Position numbers and translations under genes: made by a program. Shown here piece by piece: positions 24,614-33,504 of a DNA stretch of 64,000 nucleotides. The stretch comes from PALSA-270 sp963770915. Its GTDB lineage: Bacteria > Acidobacteriota > Terriglobia > Terriglobales > Acidobacteriaceae. The stretch covers positions 248,001 through 312,000 of the forward strand of contig CAVYRG010000002.1 of NCBI GenBank assembly GCA_963770915.1. Reading direction: 5' to 3'. Position 1 is the stretch's first letter, and each line of letters starts with the position of its first letter. The notes under the pieces were generated by a model. It ran no database searches. It was not told where the DNA came from and worked only from the letters and a program-made list of their open reading frames with translations.

Positions 24614-26947
24614 ATGCGCATCCTGACCCGCTATATTCTACGCGAAATCACCTCGCATGCTTTGATCGGTATCTCAATATTTACCTTCGTGTTGTTCACG
24701 CGCGACTTGGGCCGCATCCTCGAACTCGTGGTCCGCAATAGCGCTCCCTTGCCGAGCGTGGCCGAATTGTTTTTCTATACGGTGCCCGTGGCGCTGATCT
24801 ACACCATCCCGATGGGAGTGTTGGTCGGGATTTTGATCGGGCTGAGCCGGCTGGCGGCGGATAGCGAGATCACCGCCATGCGCGCCAGCGGAATCGGAGT
24901 GTGGACTTTCCTGCGGGTGATTTCGATTTTCGCCGCAGGGGCTACGCTGCTGGCGTTGCTCAACAGCGTCTATATCGCACCCAAGTCGCAGGCCGCGCTG
25001 GGCCGCTTGCAAGAACGGCTGAAAAGTTCCCAAGTGTCGTTCGAGGTCCAGCCCAGAGTTTTCTACGAGGGTTTCCCGCAGCTTGTGCTCTACGTGCAGG
25101 ACGTGCACAGCGCGCGCGGCGCGGCGGTCTGGAAGGGAGTATTCATCGCGGAGACCAGTACACCCACGCCGCGTATCTGGACCGCAGAACAAGGCATCCT
25201 GGTCAGCGAAGGGCCCGATACACTGCATCTACATCTCACGAACGGATCGACACACGACATCGAGCCCGAACATCCCGACAACTACCGGATTTCGACCTTT
25301 GAGCAGACCGATATTCCAATTGCCGTTCCCCAGGCCGATAAGCAGGACCGCGAACCAGCACCCATGGGACAAATCAGCACATGGGCTCTGCCGGAGCAAG
25401 CCCGCAGGTCCAGCGCGGGCGCGGCTCGCTGGTACAACAGCGAGTTTCACCGGCGTTTCGCGTTGCCCGCAGCTTGCCTGGTGTTGGCACTGGTGGGCAT
25501 CCCGCTAGGGCTTTCTTCGAAGAAGGGAGGCAAGTCGGCGGGCTTCGTGCTGACGATTGTCTTGGTGTTGGCCTACTATTCCGTCTCGCTTTCCGGGCTC
25601 TCTTTCGCGCGGCAGGGAAAGATGTCACCGGCAATGGGCGCATGGCTGGCCGATATTGTGTTCCTGATCGGCGGCGCGGTCCTGTTGTGGCGGGCAGAGC
25701 GCAGGCCGTTCGAAATCAATTGGGCGCGGTGGAATGTGGGCAAGGTTTGGTTTGGGCAGGACCGGCGGAAATCGGCACGCCGTTCGCTGGCTCGCTCTCT
25801 TCGCGGAGAAAACGGTTTGGCCGAGGGAGGAAGGCGGCAGTTCGCGGCGCGCTTCCCCACCCTGCTCGACGACTATTTGCTGCGCGAGTTCCTCTTCTAC
25901 CTGCTCATGGTGATCGCGGCGTTTCTGATGTTGTTCCTGGTGTTTACGGTTTTTGATTTGCTCGGCGATATTTTGCACAATCAAATCTCGCCGCTGGTCG
26001 TCGCGGAATATCTGGTTAACCTCGCGCCATCCTACCTTTACTATCCCGTTCTGCCGCTGGGCATTCTGATGGCGGTGCTGATCGCGCTGGGACTCATGGA
26101 GCGTTCCAACGAAGTGACCGCGGTGAAGGCAACCGGGATAAGTATCTACCGCTTGACTGTGCCAGTCCTGGTGACGGCGGTGCTTCTGGCTTGCGGACTG
26201 TTCTTTTTCGACCAGCTCTATCTTCCCTACACCAACAAACGGCAAGACGCTCTGCGCAGCCAGATCAAGGGCAGGCCACCCCAGACTTATTTAAACCCGG
26301 GACGGAAGTGGATATTCGGGCAACACTCCAATATTTACTACTACCAGTTTTTTGATTCGGACCACGATCAGTTTGGCAATCTGTCTGTTTTTCAATTGGA
26401 CCCGGTCACGTTCCATCTGACGCACCGCATCTATGCCAATAGCGCGCATTGGGAAGACCGTTTGCAGCGCTGGGTCTGCACTCAAGGATGGGAGCGGGAT
26501 TTCCACGGGCCGGCGATCGAAGATTACCGCAGCTATGACGTGGCGGCGTTTAACTCCATGAGCGAGCCTCCCGGTTATTTCAAGAAAGAAGTCCATCAGT
26601 CTTCGGAAATGAACTACGAGGAATTGCGGCTCTATATACACGACCTGCAACAGAGCGGTTTTGACGTGGTACGGCTCAAGGTGCAGCTGCAGAAAAAGCT
26701 TGCCTACCCGATCATCGCGATTGTGATGGCGGTGCTCGCCATTCCGTTCTCTTTGTCCGCCGGAAAGCGCGGCGCAGTGGCAGGAATTGCGACGGCAGTT
26801 GGTATCGCGGTCGTCTACTGGACGGTTTCCAGCTTGTTCGAGGCGATGGGGAATATCAGCCAGCTGCCGCCTATCGTGGCCGCCTGGTCGCCGGATTTGA
26901 TCTTCGGGCTGATCGGCGGATATCTGATTCTAAAGGTACCCACGTAG
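24614..26947 (+). CDS. Fused LptF-LptG lipopolysaccharide export permease
   Basis: 777 residues, about twice a single LptF or LptG. The first half (1-370) has the YjgP/YjgQ pattern: MRILTRYILREITSHALIG, TVPVALIYTIPMGVLVGIL, a soluble jellyroll region, then three membrane helices ending near WLADIVFLIGGAVLLW. After a basic linker (DRRKSARRSLARS) the pattern repeats from about 415 (LLDDYLLREFLFYLLMVIA, LAPSYLYYPVLPLGILMAVL) with its own jellyroll and C-terminal helices. Separately encoded LptF and LptG form the membrane part of the LptB2FG extractor, which takes lipopolysaccharide from the inner membrane. Here both are in one chain. The Lpt partners are not in the window. Confidence 0.92.
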   Translation: MRILTRYILREITSHALIGISIFTFVLFTRDLGRILELVVRNSAPLPSVAELFFYTVPVALIYTIPMGVLVGILIGLSRLAADSEITAMRASGIGVWTFLRVISIFAAGATLLALLNSVYIAPKSQAALGRLQERLKSSQVSFEVQPRVFYEGFPQLVLYVQDVHSARGAAVWKGVFIAETSTPTPRIWTAEQGILVSEGPDTLHLHLTNGSTHDIEPEHPDNYRISTFEQTDIPIAVPQADKQDREPAPMGQISTWALPEQARRSSAGAARWYNSEFHRRFALPAACLVLALVGIPLGLSSKKGGKSAGFVLTIVLVLAYYSVSLSGLSFARQGKMSPAMGAWLADIVFLIGGAVLLWRAERRPFEINWARWNVGKVWFGQDRRKSARRSLARSLRGENGLAEGGRRQFAARFPTLLDDYLLREFLFYLLMVIAAFLMLFLVFTVFDLLGDILHNQISPLVVAEYLVNLAPSYLYYPVLPLGILMAVLIALGLMERSNEVTAVKATGISIYRLTVPVLVTAVLLACGLFFFDQLYLPYTNKRQDALRSQIKGRPPQTYLNPGRKWIFGQHSNIYYYQFFDSDHDQFGNLSVFQLDPVTFHLTHRIYANSAHWEDRLQRWVCTQGWERDFHGPAIEDYRSYDVAAFNSMSEPPGYFKKEVHQSSEMNYEELRLYIHDLQQSGFDVVRLKVQLQKKLAYPIIAIVMAVLAIPFSLSAGKRGAVAGIATAVGIAVVYWTVSSLFEAMGNISQLPPIVAAWSPDLIFGLIGGYLILKVPT

Positions 26948-27019
26948 AAAAGGCGGCGGGCGAGTTCTGGGCTCGGGACGGTCCCATCGAACGCGGGCGT
27001 TGCCGCCTAATTCCCGCGG

Positions 27020-28204
27020 TTATCTCGCAGCCACTCCGGAAGGCTGCCCTGCAGTGGTCACCGTACCGCCGACTACTGCAAGGCCTCCCTGCGTCGTGTC
27101 GTAGCTGAAGCTGGAGATCGTGCCGGCGGTGGTGTTGGTCACGTAGACGTAATTTGTTATGCCTCCATCGGCAAGCGTGGTTCCGCTTCCGGCTCGAACC
27201 GCGATCGCCCCCGGACCCGCTCCCGTGGAAACGGCTAGTGGCGACGTCACGGACAAGACGCCGGTTCCAACCGCGACTTTAAATTGCGAAACCTGGTTAG
27301 AATTGTGATCCACCACAAACAGAAACTCGTCTCCGGGGATGGAACTAACGGCAATCAGCGCGACCGGGCCCAGGCCCGCGGAGAACGGAGAGCCCACGAC
27401 GGAGTTCTTGAGGCTGCCGTCCGGATTAGGGCACGTGATGGTCATATTGGTGCAAGCCGCTAGAACGCTGACGTTGTTGGAACCGGTATTGGCAACGAAA
27501 AGAAAATTTCCGTCGGGTGACATCGTGACGCCCGATGGAGCGGTGCCCACGGGGGCCGCTGTTCCAATCTGCGTCAGCACTCCAGACGAAACCTGAAAGG
27601 CAGTGACCGTGTTGGCAAATTGGTTAGCTACATACAAGTAGTTGCCGTTCGGGGAAATCGCCAGCGAAACCGGCCCCGTCCCAAAAGCGTCGCCAGGAGC
27701 CTCGGTGAGAAAGGGCGAGCCTGCCACCGCCGTGAGCATGGTTCCGCTAATGGAAAAAACCGAGATCGAGCCGGAAGTTGGGTCCGCGAACGTACCTTGA
27801 TTAGCGACATAGAGGAACTTGCCCGCAGGATCAATCGCCATCCCCATGGGAGTGGCCGCGGTAGCCGTAGCGCCGCTGACCGCAGTGAGCGAGCCATCGG
27901 TATTCACGGTGTAGGCGGAAATCGTATTGTCCTGAAGGTTGGCCACGAACAAGGCGGCGCCCGAGGGCGACAGCGCGATGGGACCGGGCATATTCCCGGT
28001 TTTGGCCCCAATATTAGGGTTGTTGAGCAAGCCGGTGGCCAGGTCGATCCCATAGATGGACACCCCAGAGGCGGTAGGGTTTCCCTGGGCCGTGACGTAG
28101 AGAATTCCGGACCCCGCGGTGGTCGTGCTACTTGTCGAACAACCGGATAACCCGAGCGCAAGCAGAGTCACAACACCGCTAAGGAAGGCAAACTTCATCC
28201 CCAT
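27020..28204 (-). CDS. YVTN beta-propeller lipoprotein (lactonase-like)
   Basis: 394 residues. The N-terminus MGMKFAFLSGVVTLLALGLSGC is a lipoprotein signal with lipobox LSGC, so the protein is probably anchored to a membrane outside the cytoplasm. The mature part consists of about seven repeats of the YVTN type (LYVTAQGNPTASGVSIY, LFVANLQDNTISAYTV, LYVANQFANTVTAFQV, LFVANTGSNNVSVL, VYVTNTTAGTISSFSY). It is low in Lys and rich in Gly, Ala and Thr. Although the fold is shared with 6-phosphogluconolactonase, these secreted repeat proteins have no proven enzymatic activity. It is convergent with lptFG. Confidence 0.82.
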   Translation of the reverse strand: MGMKFAFLSGVVTLLALGLSGCSTSSTTTAGSGILYVTAQGNPTASGVSIYGIDLATGLLNNPNIGAKTGNMPGPIALSPSGAALFVANLQDNTISAYTVNTDGSLTAVSGATATAATPMGMAIDPAGKFLYVANQGTFADPTSGSISVFSISGTMLTAVAGSPFLTEAPGDAFGTGPVSLAISPNGNYLYVANQFANTVTAFQVSSGVLTQIGTAAPVGTAPSGVTMSPDGNFLFVANTGSNNVSVLAACTNMTITCPNPDGSLKNSVVGSPFSAGLGPVALIAVSSIPGDEFLFVVDHNSNQVSQFKVAVGTGVLSVTSPLAVSTGAGPGAIAVRAGSGTTLADGGITNYVYVTNTTAGTISSFSYDTTQGGLAVVGGTVTTAGQPSGVAAR

Positions 28205-28384
28205 TCTTTCTCCCTGTGTTTTCTAGAGGTCACGGACGCCCTGGTGACCCCACCGAGGCCCGAATTACCCCCATTTGTGTATCAGGAATGCACCGGAAGA
28301 GCAAACGACGCAAACTGGTTGGAACCAAGGCGAGGCCGGAGAGTTGCCCGTCGCAATGGCTAGCGTGCGATGAAAAAGGCCGCT

Positions 28385-29797
28385 TCAGCTAGGGCTTCCG
28401 ACCTCGGGCGCGGCCTCGATGAGATCGGCACTGGTAGGCTTCGCAGCCATCGCAGGAAGGCGTATCTCGACCTGCAAGCCACCCTGCGGCAGATTAAACG
28501 CCCTCACGCTGCCTCCGTGGAGCCGGACTGCGCGCTGGGTGATAGCCAACCCGAGCCCGACACCCCCGGTGCGCCGGCCACGGGCATCGTCAATCCGATA
28601 GAAGGGCCGGAACATCTTGTCGAGCGCGTCTTCTGGCACTCCCGGACCGCTGTCCGCCACGCGCACCACAGCTACGGGCCGATCGCCCCCTTCGAGTTCA
28701 AGCTCGATTACAACCGAGGTGCCCTCGCGCGTGTAACGCACGCCGTTGCGCACAACGTTCTCGATTGCGCTGCACAGCAGGCTGGGATCCCCATTTACCA
28801 CGCATTCCTGAGAAGCGGAAATCTCCACTCGGCAGCGCCGTGCCTGCGCTTCAAAGTCCGCGTCCCGCGCAATCTCCGCGATCACATCATTTAGGTCGAC
28901 CGGGAGCTTGTGCAGTGCATCATCGCTCTCCAGCCGGGCGATGGTAAGCAACCGCCCAATCATCTCGTTAAGGCGCTCGGATTCTTTGTCGGCACGATCA
29001 AGGGCGCTCTGCGCCGGCGATCCGGCACGCTGGCGGGCCAGCGCCAGGGCAACATTCAGGCGGGCCAACGGGGAGCGCAACTCATGGGAAATATCATTCA
29101 GCAAGCGGGATTGCGCCCTCACCAGCAACTCCAGGCGTTCGGCCATACTGTCGAAGTCACGCACCAGTTCCGCCACTTCATCGCGGCGGCGGAAGTGCGG
29201 CCCGCCCGCCCGCGCGCTAAGGTCGCCGGATGCAAGCTTCTGCGTCGCAGCCCGCAACCGCACTACGGGCGAGGTTAAGTAGCGAGCCAGGAAAAAGCAG
29301 ATCAGGCCGGAAGACAGCAATCCGATGCCGATGCCCAGCCCGGGCACGCCGCGTGGTCCAAACACCGAGCGCTGGCCTGGGGGTAATTCCATCACCAAGG
29401 TATAGCGGCGGCCGTCGGAAGCGGTGAGAGACTGTCGGAGGAATTGCACCGGACTAATGCGCCCGCGAATGGTGTCCGCGGTCGAGGTCTGCCCACTCAC
29501 CACCCGCCGCGCCCAATCCGGAACCACCCGTCCGGTGAGCTCTTGCTTCTGGTCGTCAAACAGATAGGCTCGCAGCCGTTGCGAATCGTGTACCGTGCGC
29601 AGGTACTCGTGAACGCCGTTGCTGCCGCCGGCCTGGTAGGCCTGCACCGCCTCGCTGAGAATCTTGACCTCCTGCGCCTCAAAGCCGGAAAATTCCCGCT
29701 GCGGGCGCATCGCCAGAGTGACCAGAATCGCCAACACCAGAAAGAGTGCCTGCGCCACCCAAAAAGAAAGGAAAATCTTGAGGAACAGGCTTCTCAT
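28385..29797 (-). CDS. CpxA-like sensor histidine kinase
   Basis: 470 residues. A transmembrane helix at about 5-30 (FLKIFLSFWVAQALFLVLAIL), a periplasmic sensor region to about 150, a second helix (GLGIGIGLLSSGLICFFLA), HAMP (RYLTSPVVRLRAATQKLASGD), HisKA with NDISHELRSPLARL (His238) and HATPase_c (NVVRNGVRYT, ADSGPGVPEDALD, GLGLAITQRAV). The helix-box and domain order match CpxA. Its start overlaps the response-regulator stop as ATGA, so the pair is translationally coupled. In the Cpx family the kinase senses misfolded envelope proteins; the CpxP-like gene divergent to the operon supports that role here. Confidence 0.85.
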   Translation of the reverse strand: MRSLFLKIFLSFWVAQALFLVLAILVTLAMRPQREFSGFEAQEVKILSEAVQAYQAGGSNGVHEYLRTVHDSQRLRAYLFDDQKQELTGRVVPDWARRVVSGQTSTADTIRGRISPVQFLRQSLTASDGRRYTLVMELPPGQRSVFGPRGVPGLGIGIGLLSSGLICFFLARYLTSPVVRLRAATQKLASGDLSARAGGPHFRRRDEVAELVRDFDSMAERLELLVRAQSRLLNDISHELRSPLARLNVALALARQRAGSPAQSALDRADKESERLNEMIGRLLTIARLESDDALHKLPVDLNDVIAEIARDADFEAQARRCRVEISASQECVVNGDPSLLCSAIENVVRNGVRYTREGTSVVIELELEGGDRPVAVVRVADSGPGVPEDALDKMFRPFYRIDDARGRRTGGVGLGLAITQRAVRLHGGSVRAFNLPQGGLQVEIRLPAMAAKPTSADLIEAAPEVGSPS

Positions 29798-30516
29798 TTG
29801 GTTTCACTCTCGGTTTCACGGGGGTGCGCGAAAATGTAGCCTACTCCACGGATGGTTTTGATGTGATCCGTCCCGCCCTCGGAGTCGCCCAGCTTCCTAC
29901 GCACTTTGCTCACGTGCATGTCGATGCTGCGGTCAAAGGGAGAAAATTTCCGGCCCAGAACCGCATCCACCAGACGTTCGCGCGTGACCACGCGCCCGGC
30001 CTCGCGCAGCAGTACTTGCAACAAATTGAACTCCACCGATGTGAGCTCGACCGCCCTTCCCTGCTGCTGCACGGTTCTGGTGGCGGGATCGAGTTTAACA
30101 TCGCCCACCTGCAATACTTCGGGGATCTCGTCTGCCTTCTCGGCACCCTGGGTACGCCGCAGAATGGCGCGAATACGTGCAACCAGTTCCCGAGGATTAA
30201 AAGGTTTCGGAAGATAATCGTCGGCGCCTACTTCGAGACCGACAATCCGGTCCACATCTTCGCCGCGCGCCGTCAGCAAAAGAACCGGAATGCGTGAGGT
30301 GGCGCGAATTCTGCGCAACACTTCCAGGCCGTTCATTCCGGGCAGCATGATATCCAGCACCACCAGCGGATGTTCTCCGCTGAGCGCGCGCGCCAAGCCA
30401 TGTTCCCCGTCCGTGACCGATTCGATGCCGAAGCCTTCCGGTTCCAGATATTCGGCCACCAGGCTGCAAAGCTCGACGTCGTCATCTACAACTAGAATGC
30501 GATCCATTTTTCTCAT
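29794..30516 (-). CDS. CpxR-like OmpR-family response regulator
   Basis: 240 residues from ATG 30516; ATG 30507 is an alternative three codons later, and the upstream frame to 30567 reads through the promoter boxes so is rejected. Receiver domain with DDD at 11-13, phospho-acceptor Asp55 (VVLDIMLPGMNG) and KPFNPREL, then a winged-helix Trans_reg_C domain (VELTSVEFNLLQVLLREAGRVVTRERL, RSIDMHVSKVRRKLG, IKTIRGVGYIF). It regulates from paired direct repeats, and such repeats are visible just upstream. First gene of the regulator-kinase operon, divergent from the CpxP/Spy-like gene. Confidence 0.9.
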   Translation of the reverse strand: MRKMDRILVVDDDVELCSLVAEYLEPEGFGIESVTDGEHGLARALSGEHPLVVLDIMLPGMNGLEVLRRIRATSRIPVLLLTARGEDVDRIVGLEVGADDYLPKPFNPRELVARIRAILRRTQGAEKADEIPEVLQVGDVKLDPATRTVQQQGRAVELTSVEFNLLQVLLREAGRVVTRERLVDAVLGRKFSPFDRSIDMHVSKVRRKLGDSEGGTDHIKTIRGVGYIFAHPRETESETK

Positions 30517-30548
30517 ACTACTTTTACCCCAGACCGCGAAACAAAGGC

Positions 30549-30563
30549 GTAAAGAATTGTCAA
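30549..30563 (+). promoter_or_regulatory. CpxR-type box, one mismatch (GTAAA-N5-GTCAA)
   Basis: Plus-strand GTAAA GAATT GTCAA. On the minus strand its last part gives TTGACA (complement of 30558-30563), a consensus -35 hexamer for the regulator gene, though no clear -10 is visible 17 bases further on. Confidence 0.5.
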
Positions 30564-30575
30564 ACACCAGCCTGA

Positions 30576-30590
30576 TTTACAAAACTTTAC
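30576..30590 (-). promoter_or_regulatory. Perfect CpxR-type box (GTAAA-N5-GTAAA)
   Basis: The minus strand reads GTAAA GTTTT GTAAA, exactly the direct-repeat consensus known for enterobacterial CpxR. It lies 60 bases before the regulator start and 106 bases before the Spy/CpxP-like start, immediately upstream of a TTGACA -35-like hexamer. Further single TTTAC half sites are at 30523-30527 and 30607-30611 on the plus strand. The position between the operon and its CpxP-like partner supports autoregulation. Confidence 0.6.
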
Positions 30591-30695
30591 TACGCTTGAC
30601 CGACTCTTTACCCAACTAAATGGCCATAGGGTGTTCTTATCCAGTGCACGGGCTGGCTGGACCGGTTGCCGTGCACGGTTTACCCAGGAGGATTT

Positions 30696-31169
30696 ATGAC
30701 AGGCAGTCGCATGAAGTGGATCGGCGGGGCTCTGGCGGTGACGCTATTGGCGGCGTTGGCCATTGGCGAAACCACAGGGGCGATTCATCGCCACCGAGCC
30801 GGAATGTTCGGCGGCCCTATGGCTCGAATGTTGACGCGCCGGCTCGATTTGACCGCCGCACAGCGTACCCAGATTCGGGACATCCTGCAGAAGGAAAAGC
30901 CCACGATTCAGCCGCTGATGAAGCAGATGGCGCAAAATCGCTTTCAGATCACGCAGCTCGAACTGAACGGCAATTTCGACGAGTCGCAGGTACGCGCGCT
31001 GGCTACGCAGCAGGCGCAGACGATGTCGGACCTGATCGTGCAGCGGGCGCGGATTGAGTCGGAGCTGATTCAGGTTTTGACCCCGGATCAAAAGACAAAG
31101 CTCGGCCAGATGCTGACCAATCACCAGCAAAGGCTTCAGGGGCAAAGCCAGACGCCGGCTAGCAATTGA
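30696..31169 (+). CDS. Spy/CpxP-like periplasmic protein
   Basis: 157 residues from ATG 30696, which has CAGGAGGATTT directly upstream; the longer frame start has no such site. A signal peptide (MTGSRMKWIGGALAVTLLAALAIG) precedes an all-helical mature region with two LTxxQ-type motifs, LDLTAAQRTQI near 60 and VLTPDQKTKL near 135, as in Spy and CpxP. These are periplasmic chaperones and, for CpxP, negative regulators of CpxA. It is divergent from the CpxRA-like operon, with CpxR-type boxes in the 179-base gap. Confidence 0.82.
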   Translation: MTGSRMKWIGGALAVTLLAALAIGETTGAIHRHRAGMFGGPMARMLTRRLDLTAAQRTQIRDILQKEKPTIQPLMKQMAQNRFQITQLELNGNFDESQVRALATQQAQTMSDLIVQRARIESELIQVLTPDQKTKLGQMLTNHQQRLQGQSQTPASN

Positions 31170-31180
31170 CGTGGTAGGAA

Positions 31181-31203
31181 GGGGAGGGTCCGGTCCCCTC
31201 CCC
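31181..31203 (+). terminator. GC-rich hairpin after the Spy-like gene
   Basis: GGGGAGGG (31181-31188) pairs with CCCTCCCC (31196-31203) around a 7-base loop, 12 bases after the stop. There is no T-run after it, so it may be a weak or Rho-assisted terminator, or an mRNA-stabilising hairpin. Confidence 0.4.
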
Positions 31204-31238
31204 TGGCGGATTGGCATTCCGGAAAGGCGGGTAAGAAC

Positions 31239-31460
31239 GTGCTGAGTTCAACTACTGCGACAAGCGATTTGGTCAACGCCATCTCGGCAGAGATGGCGCT
31301 TGGCGTCGAAACAGCCGTGGAGTGCTGGATGGCTCAAATTGAGCAGGCGTTCACCGATCCCGGATTGACCACGCTGGGCCGGCTGCAGGCGGTCAGAGAA
31401 GTTCTGGAGCGCTACAAACAGCTCACCGGCAAAAGCGCACTCTTTGGCCGAAGAGTTTGA
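31239..31460 (+). CDS. Small unknown protein (73 aa)
   Basis: GTG start preceded by GGAAAGGCGG. The 73 residues appear soluble and helical: VNAISAEMALGVETAVECWMAQIEQAF, then TLGRLQAVREVLERYKQLTGK. No signal peptide or known motif. It lies between the Spy-like gene and a short membrane-peptide ORF in the same direction. I do not recognise it; codon use looks like that of its neighbours, which supports a real gene. Confidence 0.5.
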   Translation: MLSSTTATSDLVNAISAEMALGVETAVECWMAQIEQAFTDPGLTTLGRLQAVREVLERYKQLTGKSALFGRRV

Positions 31461-31486
31461 ACGAAACGGAGCCGGGGGCTCCTTCT

Positions 31487-31609
31487 ATGAATGTCGATCT
31501 CGTCTATTCGTATCTGTTCCGAGCCACGTGTTTCTTTCTCGGCGGATGGGCGCTGCTGTTGGTGCTCGCCTGCCTGGTCGAGTTCCGGCAGGAATGGTCA
31601 TCGAAGTAG
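31487..31609 (+). CDS. Small single-pass membrane peptide (40 aa)
   Basis: ATG 31487 to TAG 31609. The peptide starts MNVDLVYSYLFRATCF and has one hydrophobic helix (CFFLGGWALLLVLACLVEF) with a charged end. A GGGGG sequence lies 9 bases before the start. It is 27 bases after the preceding small gene and 70 bases before the ABC exporter, so it could be an accessory peptide of either. It may be real or a chance ORF; no family recognised. Confidence 0.4.
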   Translation: MNVDLVYSYLFRATCFFLGGWALLLVLACLVEFRQEWSSK

Positions 31610-31679
31610 CCTTTTCCCCAGGTGTTCTCCGGGCGTAACAGGCTGAAGCCTGGGCTGCTAGAATCGCATCTAGAAGCAC

Positions 31680-33446
31680 ATGGTCCCCAAAAGCCTGCGC
31701 CCCCTCTATCCCTACCTGAAGAAATACCGCGGCGGGTACGCGGTGGGAGGGCTGTGTGTTGTGCTCCTCAACGGCATTTGGATCCTGCTTCCGCTCGTGA
31801 TTGGGCGCGCGGTCGACGACCTGACCACGCAGGTCACGCGCGAGAAGCTGCTTACCTATGCGCTGATCATTCTGGCGCTGGCCTTCTCCAAGGGCATTTT
31901 CCAATTCCTGACCCGTTGGATCGTGATCGGCGTTTCCCGCGACATTGAATTCGACCTGCGCAACGACCTGTTCGCCCATCTGGAAAAGCTTTCTTATTCT
32001 TATTACCAGCGCACGCGAACCGGCGACATTATGGCGCGGGCCACTAACGATCTGAACGCGGTGCGCATGCTGCTGGGGCCGGCGATCATGTACTCCGCCA
32101 ACACAATCGTCTTCACCGCGGGCGCCCTGGCCTTCATGTTGCACATCAGCCCTAAACTGACCCTGTATGCGTTTCTGCCCCTGCCGTTTGTCAGCATCGT
32201 GGTGCAGTATTTCGGGCGCAAGATTCATGAGCGCTTTGAAACGATTCAGGCGATGTTCTCGGAAATCTCGGCGCGCGCGCAGGAGAATTTTTCGGGGGCT
32301 CGCCTGATCCGCGCCTACGTGCAAGAAGAGGCTGAGATTGCCGGATTCGAGAGTTCCAATCAGCAGTACATCGCCCGCAGCTTAAAACTGGTGCAGTTGA
32401 TGGGCATGCTGTGGCCAACGCTTGAAACCATGCTCGGCTTGGCCGTTGTGCTGGTGTTGTGGCTGGGCGGACGTGAAGTGCTATTCAACCGCATTTCGGT
32501 CGGCAACTTCGTCGCTTTCATCACCTACATGGCCCTGCTCACATGGCCGATCATCGCGTTGGGATGGGTGATCAATATTGTTCAGCGCGGCACCGCTTCC
32601 ATGGGCCGGCTGAACCAAATCTTCGTCGAGAAGCCGGAGATCGAAGACAGCGACGAAGTGAAGGCACAAATGGCTCGGGGCGTTGCGATGGCATCGCAGA
32701 TGGAGGGCGAAATCGAGTTTCGCAACTTGAATTTCAGTTACAACGGCGCGCCCGTGCTGCATGACGTCAACCTCCGCATCCCCGCCGGCACCAGCCTGGC
32801 CATCGTGGGGCCGACGGGATCGGGCAAAACGACGCTCGTCAGTTTGATTCCCCGCATCTACGACGCGGCGCCCGGCAGCTTGCTGATCGACGGCAAACCG
32901 GTTCGGGAATATCCCCTGGAATTTCTGCGCCGTCATATCGGGTTCGTTCCGCAGGAGACTTTTCTCTTCAGCGAAACCGTGCGCGACAACATTGCATTTG
33001 GCGCGGAGAGCGCGAGCGACCGCGAAGTTCGCGACGCGGCGGAAGCGGCCAGCATTGCCGCCGATATCGAGAGCTTTCCGGAAGGCTACAAAACGATGGT
33101 TGGCGAGCGGGGCATCACACTCTCCGGCGGGCAGAAGCAGCGGGCCGCGATTGCCCGAGCCGTGATTCGCGATCCTCGCATTCTGGTGCTCGACGACGCA
33201 CTCTCCAGCGTGGATACGCAGACCGAAGACAAGATCCTCAATCATCTGCGGGAACTCATGCTCGGCCGAACGACAATTTTTATTTCGCACCGCGTTTCGA
33301 CGGTCCGCAACGCCGATCTGATTGTCGTTCTCCATGGAGGACGCATTGTGGAGCGCGGCTCCCACGAGGAATTGCTGGCGCTAAACGGGTACTATACCGA
33401 CCTCTATAACAAGCAGATGCTGGAAGAGGAACTGGCGGAAGTTTGA
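31680..33446 (+). CDS. ABC exporter, fused permease and ATPase (MdlB/MsbA-like)
   Basis: 588 residues. Six membrane helices in the first ~320 residues with the exporter motif ERFETIQAMFSEISARAQENFSG, then a complete ATPase: Walker A GPTGSGKTTL (about 377-386), Q-loop FVPQETFLFSETV, signature LSGGQKQR, Walker B ILVLDDALSSVD and switch His in FISHRVSTV. This half-transporter would work as a homodimer or with a partner; no second ABC gene is adjacent, which favours a homodimer. Lipid, drug or peptide substrates are all known in the family. The methyltransferase/flavoprotein pair follows on the same strand (58-base gap), so export of their product is possible but unproven. Confidence 0.9.
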   Translation: MVPKSLRPLYPYLKKYRGGYAVGGLCVVLLNGIWILLPLVIGRAVDDLTTQVTREKLLTYALIILALAFSKGIFQFLTRWIVIGVSRDIEFDLRNDLFAHLEKLSYSYYQRTRTGDIMARATNDLNAVRMLLGPAIMYSANTIVFTAGALAFMLHISPKLTLYAFLPLPFVSIVVQYFGRKIHERFETIQAMFSEISARAQENFSGARLIRAYVQEEAEIAGFESSNQQYIARSLKLVQLMGMLWPTLETMLGLAVVLVLWLGGREVLFNRISVGNFVAFITYMALLTWPIIALGWVINIVQRGTASMGRLNQIFVEKPEIEDSDEVKAQMARGVAMASQMEGEIEFRNLNFSYNGAPVLHDVNLRIPAGTSLAIVGPTGSGKTTLVSLIPRIYDAAPGSLLIDGKPVREYPLEFLRRHIGFVPQETFLFSETVRDNIAFGAESASDREVRDAAEAASIAADIESFPEGYKTMVGERGITLSGGQKQRAAIARAVIRDPRILVLDDALSSVDTQTEDKILNHLRELMLGRTTIFISHRVSTVRNADLIVVLHGGRIVERGSHEELLALNGYYTDLYNKQMLEEELAEV

Positions 33447-33504
33447 CGGCTTGCGCCGCCGGCTGGCTGCGACGAGGATTTCCCTCCCACTCGAGACGAT
33501 CCCT

